Shown here one piece after another: positions 22,498-30,933 of a stretch of DNA of 64,000 bases (positions are counted from its first letter, which is position 1; each line of letters starts with the position of its first letter). Made by a program: the position numbers and the translations under genes. The DNA is from Symbiodinium natans (Eukaryota; Sar; Dinophyceae; Suessiales; Symbiodiniaceae), in the NCBI GenBank assembly GCA_905221605.1, contig CAJNDS010000177.1, forward strand, positions 1-64,000, written 5' to 3'. The notes below the pieces were generated by a model. That model had not been told where the DNA came from, ran no database searches, and was given only the letters and a program-made list of their open reading frames with translations.

Positions 22498-23877
22498 TTA
22501 GCGACTGTCGTGTAGAAAGCGAAGCATCTTTCCTGTAACCTCCCACATGTTTTGATGCCTGTGCCAGTATTCAAACTGAGCACTTCTGATCTTCCTGGTC
22601 ATCGCATCATTGCCTGGGACACGGGAAACATATTTCAAATGACTCCTCAAGAATCCCCAAAACCGGTCGATGACTTGCGTGCCACTCTTCACTACCGTCT
22701 TGCCCTTGCCCGGTATGGTGATCGTGTAGTTCTTGGTGAAATGAGGTCGGACCCACACTGCCTGCACAGATACAAAAAAGAAAATAACAAAATTAAAAGA
22801 CTCATGCTTTCTCCCGTTTGTTAACCTTCCGTCCTTGCCCTTGACGATTTTCCTCTTTTTCTTGTGCACGACATTGCAGTGGATGATTCCTGGGAATTTC
22901 ATGGTGTACGCGCGGGCACCATTCGAATGAAGCACCACGTTCATGTTCTTGAGATACTTCTTGGCCACAGGTACCCAGTCACACTTCCTGATCGGACCTG
23001 GCCCTGGGGCTGATTGCTTTGTTTTCTTCGGGTTCAACCGAAAGAGACGTAGGGACGAAGGATTTCCCCGTTCTACCATTCCACCCCACTGTTCCCACGT
23101 GGTGTTCTTCGCATCTTGGATGGACGGGTCCACAAATTTTCCCACATCCACCTCATCGACTTCGACATCATGCCAATCTCCATACGTGATGTCCTTCTCT
23201 TTTGCATTCACGTACCGGCTCCTAGCTGTCTCAAGGTTCTTGTAAATGGTTTCTACTGGCTTCTTTGACGTGTCGAGGATGAGATGGGTGGAGACTTCCT
23301 TGACACCGGCTGTAGCACACAAGAGGATAGATGCCTGGACGTGAAGAGGGCTATGTGAGTTCCCTGCCCCCATATAGAAAATCGGGTGGAAATCGTGAGG
23401 CTGAAGATTCTTGTGGCACTTGTAGTGGTTGCACCTGTGTGTCCAGGTCTTGTTGGCCGTGTTGTACTTCAATGGTCCCATTTTGCCCACGCCACACCTA
23501 GGACACAGCTTCCCCTTCCACTCCGGCAAGATGTCTTTCTTCTTGAGCATGTTGATGAGTCGAAGACCTCTGAGTGACATAATGCTTTGGATTGATGTCC
23601 CCCACCTCTGGTTTGCCACTCGCACCAAAGGTTTTACACACCCGTGTCGCACATAGGGCACCTTGACGAACGGCTTGCTGGACGGCTTCCTTTGCACGCG
23701 ACGTTTTCCCCTTTTGGGCTCTGGCCAGTACGGCGCGGCTCTTTTCATGGATTTCCGAACCTTCTTTGGCATCGGTCTTCTGGAGTGAAAACAAAACTTG
23801 TGATGAAACCTACGCACATACAAACAGCTTGAGATACACAGACGAACGTCTTCGTGTTCATGAGGTTGCTGCTCCAC
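22498..23877 (-). CDS. IS1595/Merlin-like (ISXO2-type) DDE transposase
   Basis: A transposase of about 440 residues. A basic N-terminal part (MPKKVRKSMKRAAPYW) is followed by a zinc ribbon (CPRCG about residue 123, then RCNHYKC) and the RNase-H-like catalytic core with VEVDEVDVGKF (first acidic site), VVLHSNGARAY (second) and GTQVIDRFWGFL (third), ending near the stop. In IS1595/Merlin transposases these sites carry D, D and E/N. Here the second site reads N where D is usual, so activity is doubtful. The start of the open frame probably belongs to a short first exon: a 42-nt segment at 23780-23821 has GTATGT and CTCCAG borders and keeps frame if removed. A Phe-rich stretch at about 22765-22825 ends in TCTGTGCAG and also looks like an intron, but the GTTAAC start would give 64 nt and break the frame, so its donor is unresolved. 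It lies downstream of the two other ORFs of the element, on the same strand. Confidence 0.8.
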   Translation of the reverse strand: MEQQPHEHEDVRLCISSCLYVRRFHHKFCFHSRRPMPKKVRKSMKRAAPYWPEPKRGKRRVQRKPSSKPFVKVPYVRHGCVKPLVRVANQRWGTSIQSIMSLRGLRLINMLKKKDILPEWKGKLCPRCGVGKMGPLKYNTANKTWTHRCNHYKCHKNLQPHDFHPIFYMGAGNSHSPLHVQASILLCATAGVKEVSTHLILDTSKKPVETIYKNLETARSRYVNAKEKDITYGDWHDVEVDEVDVGKFVDPSIQDAKNTTWEQWGGMVERGNPSSLRLFRLNPKKTKQSAPGPGPIRKCDWVPVAKKYLKNMNVVLHSNGARAYTMKFPGIIHCNVVHKKKRKIVKGKDGRLTNGRKHESFNFVIFFFVSVQAVWVRPHFTKNYTITIPGKGKTVVKSGTQVIDRFWGFLRSHLKYVSRVPGNDAMTRKIRSAQFEYWHRHQNMWEVTGKMLRFLHDSR

Positions 23878-24148
23878 GCTGCCTCACTGAAGCAACAAAC
23901 TCAAGAAACTCAAATGTGCAACTTTGTTCATAGAGCCGGCCGGGTCTCTGTCAAAATCTGGGCACCCTATCATGTACGATTGTCTACACTGATGATTAAA
24001 ACATACAATGTAGTTTCAAAACGACGTCGTTCAAAATGAATAGACATATTCGCACTTTATTATATTTTCGGGCGTTACAACATAATTGCTCGTGTGGTGC
24101 CCTCTATGCTGTCATGATAGCCTCTGTGCTCTCACTCGGTATGCCAGT

Positions 24149-24484
24149 CTAGTCCTCAGCAACGTCCATCTCATCACCATCATCAAGACCCGAAAACTCT
24201 GGATTCTCTGGGTACTGGGACCATGCGGCGGTAGGTGAGTATCCTGTAGGCTCCGCGGGATGTGCTGGGAGATCTGTGCATGGAGAGGATGGAGACATGG
24301 GCTTCTCATCATCGGACACTAGGTCAATGAGTTCGTACTGACAAGGCAATGGACTTGATGTCTTGGGCTCGCTCTTCACGTCCAGCAAGCTTTCCGATTT
24401 CACCTTCTTCTTTGGGGGAGTGTTGTCCAAATCCACAATTGAGTTTGGACCCAATGACAATGACCGGGGAAACGCTCGTGGCTC
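24149..24484 (-). CDS. Small acidic protein with NLS-like and SUMO-interaction-like motifs
   Basis: About 110 residues, on the same strand between the transposase and the ATPase. Near the N-terminus PPKKKVKSE resembles a classical monopartite nuclear localisation signal. Farther on, YELIDLVSDDE has the layout of a SUMO-interacting motif: a hydrophobic core I/L-D-L-V followed by acidic residues. The C-terminus is acidic (GLDDGDEMDVAED). No ATG opens the frame; the likely beginning is a splice acceptor CGATAG at 24485, so this is probably an exon. A role as an accessory factor bringing the transposition machinery to chromatin is inference. It could equally be the C-terminal exon of the ATPase protein. 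Confidence 0.5.
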   Translation of the reverse strand, partial: EPRAFPRSLSLGPNSIVDLDNTPPKKKVKSESLLDVKSEPKTSSPLPCQYELIDLVSDDEKPMSPSSPCTDLPAHPAEPTGYSPTAAWSQYPENPEFSGLDDGDEMDVAED

Positions 24485-24594
24485 CTATCGAATGAGCTGA
24501 AACAAGAAGACATGGTCCCCATTTTGTTAAGATTACGTTAGCTTCGCAGAGGCTTCTATTTGGTGAGTTTCCTTATAAAAAAATGCAAAACACA

Positions 24595-24722
24595 TCTAAC
24601 ATGCATGATTCCAGGTTTTGCTTATCGGGGGGTGATGTGCTTGGAAGGGATGTGGAGTTTCGACTGAAAATGCATGATTCCAGGTCTTGCTTATCGGGGG
24701 GTAATGTGCTTGGAAGGGGTGA
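24595..24722. repeat. 70-bp tandem duplication inside the element
   Basis: ATGCATGATTCCAGGTTTTG followed by CTTATCGGGGGGTGATGTGC is repeated 70 bp later with two changes. It lies between the ATPase stop and the acidic ORF, in presumed intron or spacer. Confidence 0.8.
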
Positions 24723-24772
24723 GGTGGACATGTGCTTTACTCTTATTATGCTTTCCCTCGTTATAACACGGT

Positions 24773-26433
24773 TTAAAAGTCCTTCTTCACAATGGCTGGT
24801 ACGACAAGTTGAAGACGATTGGCATCAGGAGCATCACCGAAAAGCCCTCCCCCACGAATTTCGTACGGCGTCTCTGGCATGTTCATGCTGTTGTTGTCCA
24901 TGACACTGTGCATCCATGCTCGTTCCCATGCAAGATGAGACTCATCGGGAGGAAATCTGTCTCCCCGTCGATACTGCATGTACTTTGGGCCACTGGACTC
25001 ACGTAGGAGAGGAGCTGATTCATCCAAAGGAATTCGAGGGACCGAAACCTCCTTATCCGTAGCTGGGCGACAGTAAAAGTACTTTGACGTGATGATGAGA
25101 ATGCAAGTTCGCTTGAGCACGGCAAGGATGTCTGGGAGGCCTGTTCCCTTCATCCATGATGGCTCGAGCATGGCGAGCAACTCCTTGTGACTGATGGTGT
25201 TGCCTGATGACCTGGAAAGGGGTTCTGCTGTCATCTCAATGTCGTTTGAGATGTAGATGCGAAGCTGACCCTGAGGAAATTTCGCAGCGCCCCATCTCTC
25301 CTTCGTAAGGACTGTGTTGCCAACATCACAGAAACCCTTGAGTTTTCGCATCGGTTGCTCAGGCAAAGTCCCGTCATCAAAAATGTCGGGGCGTTCCTTC
25401 CTTCGAATTCAGAGGACTCCCGGTAGGCTGGCTTGTACTTGGACTTCAACCTCTCGACCCAGTACCTTGACATGGCCATGGCAATGATTCTTGCGAGTGG
25501 CGTCTTGCCGACATTGGGGAGACCGTGCATGCCGACAGCCTTGTCATTAAACAGGGGGAAGATCTTCTCTAAGATGTTCAGAATGACAGGGTTCACATCC
25601 ACGAGGGTGAGAGGGTAATCAGTAACTGGTAAGGCGAGAACACCGTCAGACATAAGGTTTCGAAGTGCTTCTTTGATGAGACGTTCTGGCCACTGAGAAA
25701 TGGGACTGTCTTCCTGGCTCAGCTGTTTGCATATCCACCTAAGTTGGGTGTTGCAGTGATGGGTTGGAGGACCTTCCCTCTCAATGAAATCGAAGCCTGC
25801 ATCAATGTCCTCCTCAGAGAGGCTGTGAAAGAAAACATTCTTTGACTCGGAAGCAACAGCCGAGGCTTGCAAGGAGTACCGCACGACCTGATACCCCCCC
25901 ATTTTTTCGAACATGTAGTGCAAGGCCTTCCGGAGATTCTTAGCCGACCCACCCCAACTCACGATGTTGGGTGTACCGAAGCAGAGATCTCGCAAGTATG
26001 ACGCCTTCACTTGCTGCTCTGTGATGAAATGTTTCACCAAGAAGAACTTGTTGGGGTTCCGGGTAGGGACGACTGCAAGTTGTAGCTCAACGGTGATATC
26101 TGGAAGCTTCTTGAAGCCGAACGGTTCTGGTAGTAGATGGAGAGTGTTTGTGCGGACACAATGGCTTACTTTTTCTTTGAGCTCATGTCCAAAATCAATC
26201 TCACCTACGACGTCGAAGGCATGCTTGAGTTTCGAAGTCTTGTCCGTGAATGTCTCGATGGGGAGATGCACTGGCGCCACAAGCCCAGCGGGTTCATCGA
26301 CAATGTTCGGCTTCTTGAGAGATCGTAGAACTAAGGAGTTCGTAGCATCCAGAGCATCTTGCAAGGAAATGTCTGCCCCGTTTCGGATCATCTCCCAAGG
26401 AGTGAGCGCAACGAGAAGAGGGACGATAACCAA
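24773..26433 (-). pseudogene. P-loop ATPase (AAA+/SF3-helicase-like) of the mobile element, frameshifted
   Basis: The protein is read in two frames that join at about 25396-25404. Upstream frame: a presumed DNA-binding or adaptor half without recognised domain, then the Walker A loop GMHGLPNVGKT. Downstream frame: the Walker B-like PDIFDDG, a sensor-1/motif-C-like LRIYISND, and a conserved tail to the stop at 24773. Frame 1 would end in a basic low-quality tail, while frame 2 continues a protein-like sequence directly, so one base is missing relative to an intact gene, within GTTCCTTCCTTCG (plus strand). The order A, B, polar Asn fits AAA+ or SF3-type ATPases. Such ATPases assist transposases (compare IstB or TnsC) or act as helicases; which one applies is not decided. 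The true N-terminus is upstream: CTGTTTCAACAG just before 26433 looks like a splice acceptor. Confidence 0.65.
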
Positions 26434-26599
26434 CTGTTGAAACAGAAAGCTGCAGTGGAAACACAAAATCATACTGTGGAGTCGCAGAGACGCCCCTTAT
26501 ACTAACACACATGTATTACCCAAATCCAACACTCATGTATCCAAATCCATCGTTCCTAGACAATGTGATATATGAAGCCTCACACAGTCAGAATTTCAA

Positions 26600-27890
26600 G
26601 AGAAATAGGGACAACTCGAGCCGGCTCGAATTTTCCGAAAATTCTGGAAGCTCCAGGTCTCGAAAACTCGAGCAGGCTCGAATTTTCCAAAAAAAACCTA
26701 AATTATGTCATCAATGAGGCCTTGGGGTAACACGGCCGTGGTTTCAGCATTTTTTTTAGAAAATTCGAGCCGGCTCGAATTTTCCGAAAATTCTTGAAGC
26801 TCCAGGTCTCAAAAACTCGAGCAGGCTCGAATTTTCCAAAAAAAACCTAAATTATGTCATCTATGAGGCCTTGGGGTCATACAGCTATGGTTTCAGCATT
26901 TTTTTTAGAAAATTCGAGCCGGCTCGAATTTTCCGAAAATTCTTGAAGCTCCAGGTCTCGAAAACTCGAGCAGGCTCGAATTTTCCAAAGAAAACCTAAA
27001 TTATGTCATCTATGAGGCCTTGGGGTCATACAGCTATGGTTTCAGCATTTTTTTTTAGAAAATTCGAGCCGGCTCGAATTTTCCGAAAATTCTTGAAGCT
27101 CCAGGTCTCGAAAACTCGAGCAGGCTCGAATTTTCCAAAAAAAACCTAACTTTCAGGATCTACCGGGCTGCTGGAGCCATAGATCCTGAAATTTAGGTTT
27201 TTTTTGGAAAATTCGAGCCTCGCTCGTGTTTGGGCGACCTACTGTGTCAGTTTTTTTTGGAAAATTCGAGCCGGCTCGAATTTTCCTAAAATTCTTGAAG
27301 CTTTAGGTCCCAGAAACTCGAGCAGGCTCGAATTTTCCAAAAAAAACCGAACTTTCAGGATCTACCGGGCTGCTGGAGCCATAGATCCTGAAATTTAGGT
27401 TTTTTTGGAAAATTCGAGCCTGGTCGTGTTTCGGCAACCTACTGTGTCAGTTTTTTTTTGGAAAATTCGAGCCGGCTCGAATTTTCCTAAAATTCTTGAA
27501 GCTTTAGGTCCCAGAAACTCGAGCAGGCTCGAATTTTCCCAAAAAAACCGAACTTTCAGGATCTACCCGGCTGCTGGAGCCATAGATCCTGAAATTTAGG
27601 TTTTTTTTGGAAAATTCGAGCCTGCTCGTGTTTGGGCGACCTACTGTGTCAGTTTTTTTTGGAAAATTCGAGCCGGCTCGAATTTTCCTAAAATTCTTGA
27701 AGCTTTAGGTCCCAGACTCGAGCAGGCTCGAATTTTCCAAAAAAAACTGAACTTTCAGGATCTACCCGGCTGCTGGAGCCATAGATCCTGAAATTTAGGT
27801 TTTTTTGGAAAATTCGAGCCTGCTCGTGTTTGGGCGACCTACTGTGTCAGTTTTTTTTGGAAAATTCGAGCCGGCTCGAGTTTTCTAAAA
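26600..27890. repeat. Palindrome array, two unit types (about 150 bp and about 200 bp)
   Basis: Every unit contains a perfect 28-bp palindrome whose half is GGAAAATTCGAGCC, plus a diverged half-copy (CTCGAGCAGGCTCGAATTTT). From 26600 to 27140 the unit is about 150 bp and includes AAATTATGTCATCTATGAGG. From 27140 to 27890 the unit is about 200 bp and includes a second inverted repeat, CTTTCAGGATCTACC facing ATAGATCCTGAAATTT, itself framed by A-runs and T-runs. The array begins about 130 bp from the 5' end of the mobile element's ATPase ORF. Confidence 0.9.
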
Positions 27891-28067
27891 AAAAAACATG
27901 GTTTTTTCGGGTATTTCTCTACCTCGTTGATGTAAATAACCTGCCTGACTTGAAATGATATAGGTTTTTGTCGGCCCTGTCGGTGTTTTTATCGCTAGCT
28001 CATGGCCCCCTCTCCTCCCAAGATCCATCTGTTTCGAAGCAGAAACGTGGATCATGGGGGGGGGGGC

Positions 28068-28076
28068 GTGAGCATA

Positions 28077-28113
<37 letters not shown>

Positions 28114-28155
28114 GTGTGTGGCCAAATATATATATATATATATATGTATGTATAT
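28068..28155. repeat. TA-rich microsatellite
   Basis: Alternating AT/TATG runs, preceded by a run of ten G at 28058. 28155-28650 holds scattered telomere-like pieces and no convincing gene. Confidence 0.85.
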
Positions 28156-29029
28156 GTTGGGTAGAAAGTTTCGGGTCTAGGTTTAGGGTTCTTACACTAC
28201 TACAGTTCGAGTTAGAGGCGTATGGTACCCTCTCTTGGGGCTTTCAAAGTAGTCTTCTCCCTAAACCCTAAAGCCTATAAGGGTACTTTACGGCCCAACT
28301 AAGGAGGATCTACCCTGCGCCACTTCTTCGCGCAGACTCAGTTCCTGAGACAACTCTTCGGTGGCCTGGACTTCGGGTGTAGGGCTTGGCTAACGGTTTA
28401 GGGTTTAGTGTTTCGGGGGCTTCGGGTTTAGGGTTTAGGGTTCCCTAAAAACCCTAAACCCTGTAAACCCTAAACCCTTTCAACCCCCACACGAGTACAT
28501 GGATCCTTTGTGGTAGAGGGTCTCGACTGCTATGCCTCTTGAACCCTGAAGTGTAGACCCAAGAGAGTTTCGGCTACAGGGTTGCACAGAAGGAGCCAAA
28601 GGTAACGCCAAAAAAGGGTTTAGTGACTTAGGGTTTAGGGTTTAGGGTTTAGGGTGTTCCAAAGTGCCGCGGTCCCGACCCGCGCCAGTGGTGGCGGGTC
28701 GGGCCGCCTCGGTGCAGCGGATCCCACCCCAGCCACCCAAACTGCCGCCTTTTTCGGGTTTAGAGCGGTCTACCCCCCACGGCCCCCCTATCAAGGGGGC
28801 TTACACCTCGAGTCTCCCCGCTGGCCGGGGTGGGACGTGTTGACTGCTGCTGTTGCTTGAGCCTACACTTTCCTGGATCAACAGGGAGCGGGACAATCTG
28901 TTTCACCCATACTGTGTTTCAGACACCCTCAAGCCCAATTCCGGACCCAAGCTCATTCATATGGCAGAATGGCGAGGGCCAAGCGCGGAAGGCCCGGCCA
29001 CCCGCTGGCGCAAGGGCCCTGGCGGGGGC

Positions 29030-29702
29030 AACTGCGGGGGCAACCCTGGCACGGGCAACCCTGGAAGGGGCAAGGCGAGGTTTTTTTGTATTAAAAATAC
29101 TTTCTTATTTCAAATTTCTCTCTCTACATATATATATATATATGTCAACCTTGGCGGGGGCAACCCTGGCGGGGCCCTGGCGGGGGTGACTACTAATGGG
29201 AAACCCTGGCAATTAATTAATAGAGAACTTTGACAGGGCCCTTCGCACTTGAAGCCCAGCTCGGCAACTAAACAAAACTTCATAGAGAAGGACGACGAAG
29301 CCTCGCCAGCGCGCGAAGAGGACGAGGTGCGTAGGGCCGTCGCAGAGAAGGTGCACAATTCCTGAGTAGGCGACGTGAGGAGGCGCGGAACCCTGCCAGG
29401 GCAACCCTGCGAGGGCAATGTCACCCTGGCGGGGGCAACCCTGGCGGGGCAACCCTGCCAAGGGCAACCCTGGCAGAGGCAACCCTGGTGGGGGCAAACC
29501 TCGGAGACAACCCTGGTGGGGGCAACCCTGGCGGGGGCAACCCTGATGGGGCAACCCTGGCGGGGGCAACCCTGGTGGGGGCAACCCTGGCGGGGGCAAC
29601 CCTGGCGACTGGCGGGGGCAACCCTGGCGGGCTGGTGGGGGCTGGTGGGGGCAACCCTGGTGGGGGCAACCCTGGCAATGGTAAAACTGGGCAACCCGGC
29701 GG
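29030..29702 (+). repeat. G-rich minisatellite (GGCGGGGGCAACCCT), block 1
   Basis: Imperfect 18-19-bp units of CCCTGGCGGGGGCAA, with TGGTGGGGGCAACC variants. 29222-29350 inside the block is unique and reads NFIEKDDEASPAREEDEVRR, a possible small exon. Long Pro/Gly frames on the minus strand are repeat translations. Confidence 0.9.
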
Positions 29703-29709
29703 GGTTGCG

Positions 29710-30095
29710 ATAAAAACCATTAAATCTACTGGACGTCTTAATTTTAACATAGAATGACATTGAAAGACTTCTCATAAAGTAAAATAGGATGAAAGATAAT
29801 GAATCCTGCATTTTTATTTGGGGTACAGCTTTTAGCATAGCATATTGGCATAAGAAATACCATTCAGGTACGATATGTAAGGGAGTAAGTAATCCACATG
29901 CTTCTACTGCATTCACTGGATGTGAGAAAGAAGAGAAGCCGAAATGAATTTGAAGAAGATATAGATCGAGAATTAATATCTTTCCATAGAAATCTTTACT
30001 AATAATGAAAGGGCAAAATGCCATTTTATTATCAGTGGAATTCCTTAAAGGAATATTAGAAGATAGAAAATGTAGATTAAGAATATTAAAAATGG
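29710..30095 (-). pseudogene. cob: Mitochondrial cytochrome b fragment (NUMT)
   Basis: This AT-rich island in a G-rich minisatellite encodes on the minus strand a C-terminal part of cytochrome b. NSTDNKMAFCPFIISKDFYG is followed by HFGFSSFSHPVNAVEACGL and TPLHIVPEWYFLCQYAMLK. PEWYFL is the hallmark of cob, and the SHP-N-EA stretch before it is in the right place. Known cob proteins usually have HPDN where HPVN is read here. After AVPQIK the likeness is lost. The frame is open but there is no start or stop of its own and both flanks are minisatellite, so it is a transferred fragment and not a working gene. Dinoflagellate mitochondrial DNA is itself rich in cob fragments, and the piece may derive from such a fragment. 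Confidence 0.85.
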
Positions 30096-30104
30096 CGGGG
30101 ACAA

Positions 30105-30842
30105 CCCTGACCATCCTGGCGGGCAACCCTGGCGGGGGCAACCCTGGCGGGGGCAACCCTGGCGGGGCAACCTGGTGGGGGCAACTTTGGCGGGGGCAAC
30201 CCTGGCAGAGGCAACCCTGGTGGGGGCAAACCTCGGAGACAACCCTGGTGGGGGCAACCCTGGCGGGGGCAACCCTGGCAGGATGTTTATTTCTATATGT
30301 CTGGACCCTGGCGGGGGCCCCTAATGGAGAACTTTGGCAGGGCCCTTCATAGACAAGGGCGACGAAGCACACAGGTGGCGGGGGCAACCCTGGCGGGGGC
30401 AACCCTGGCGGGGGCAACCCTGGCGGGGGCAACCCTGGTGGGGGCAACCCTGGCGGCAACCCTGGTGGGGGCAACCCTGGGCAACCCTGGCGGGGGCAAC
30501 CCTGGCGGGGGCAACCCTGGCGGGGGCAACCCTGGCCGGAACCAACCCTGGCGGGGGCAACCCTAACGGGGCAACCCTGGCGGGGGCAACCCTGGCAGGG
30601 GCAAACAAGGGCAACCCTGACGGGGCAACCCTGGCGGGGGCAACCCTGGCGGGGGCAACCCTGGCGGGGGCAACCCTGGCGGAGGCAACTTTGGCGGGGA
30701 CAACCCTGGTGGGGCAACCCTGGCGGGGGCAACCCTGGCCGGCTGCTGGGGGCTGCTGGGGGCAACCCTGGCAGGGGCAACCCTGGCTGGCGGGGGCAAC
30801 CCTTGTGGGGGAACCCTGGCGGGGGCAACCTAGCGGGGGCGC
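30105..30842 (+). repeat. G-rich minisatellite, block 2
   Basis: Same GGCGGGGGCAACCCT unit as block 1, about 35 units. 30290-30375 is unique and reads AGPFIDKGDEAHRW, a diverged partner of the unique piece in block 1 (NFIEKDDEAS), so the two blocks are duplicates of one locus. Confidence 0.9.
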
Positions 30843-30933
30843 AACAGCTTCTTAGGCCCGACCTCCCCCGCCGGGGTCGCGCGTCGGGGGTTTAGGGTTA
30901 ATCCATTATTACATTGTGCCCTATGGCTAGCAG

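Noticed and set aside
29110-30828. A 572-residue minus-strand frame rich in PPPGLPPPGLP
   Set aside because: Minisatellite translation on both sides of the cob fragment; only the cob part has biological sequence.
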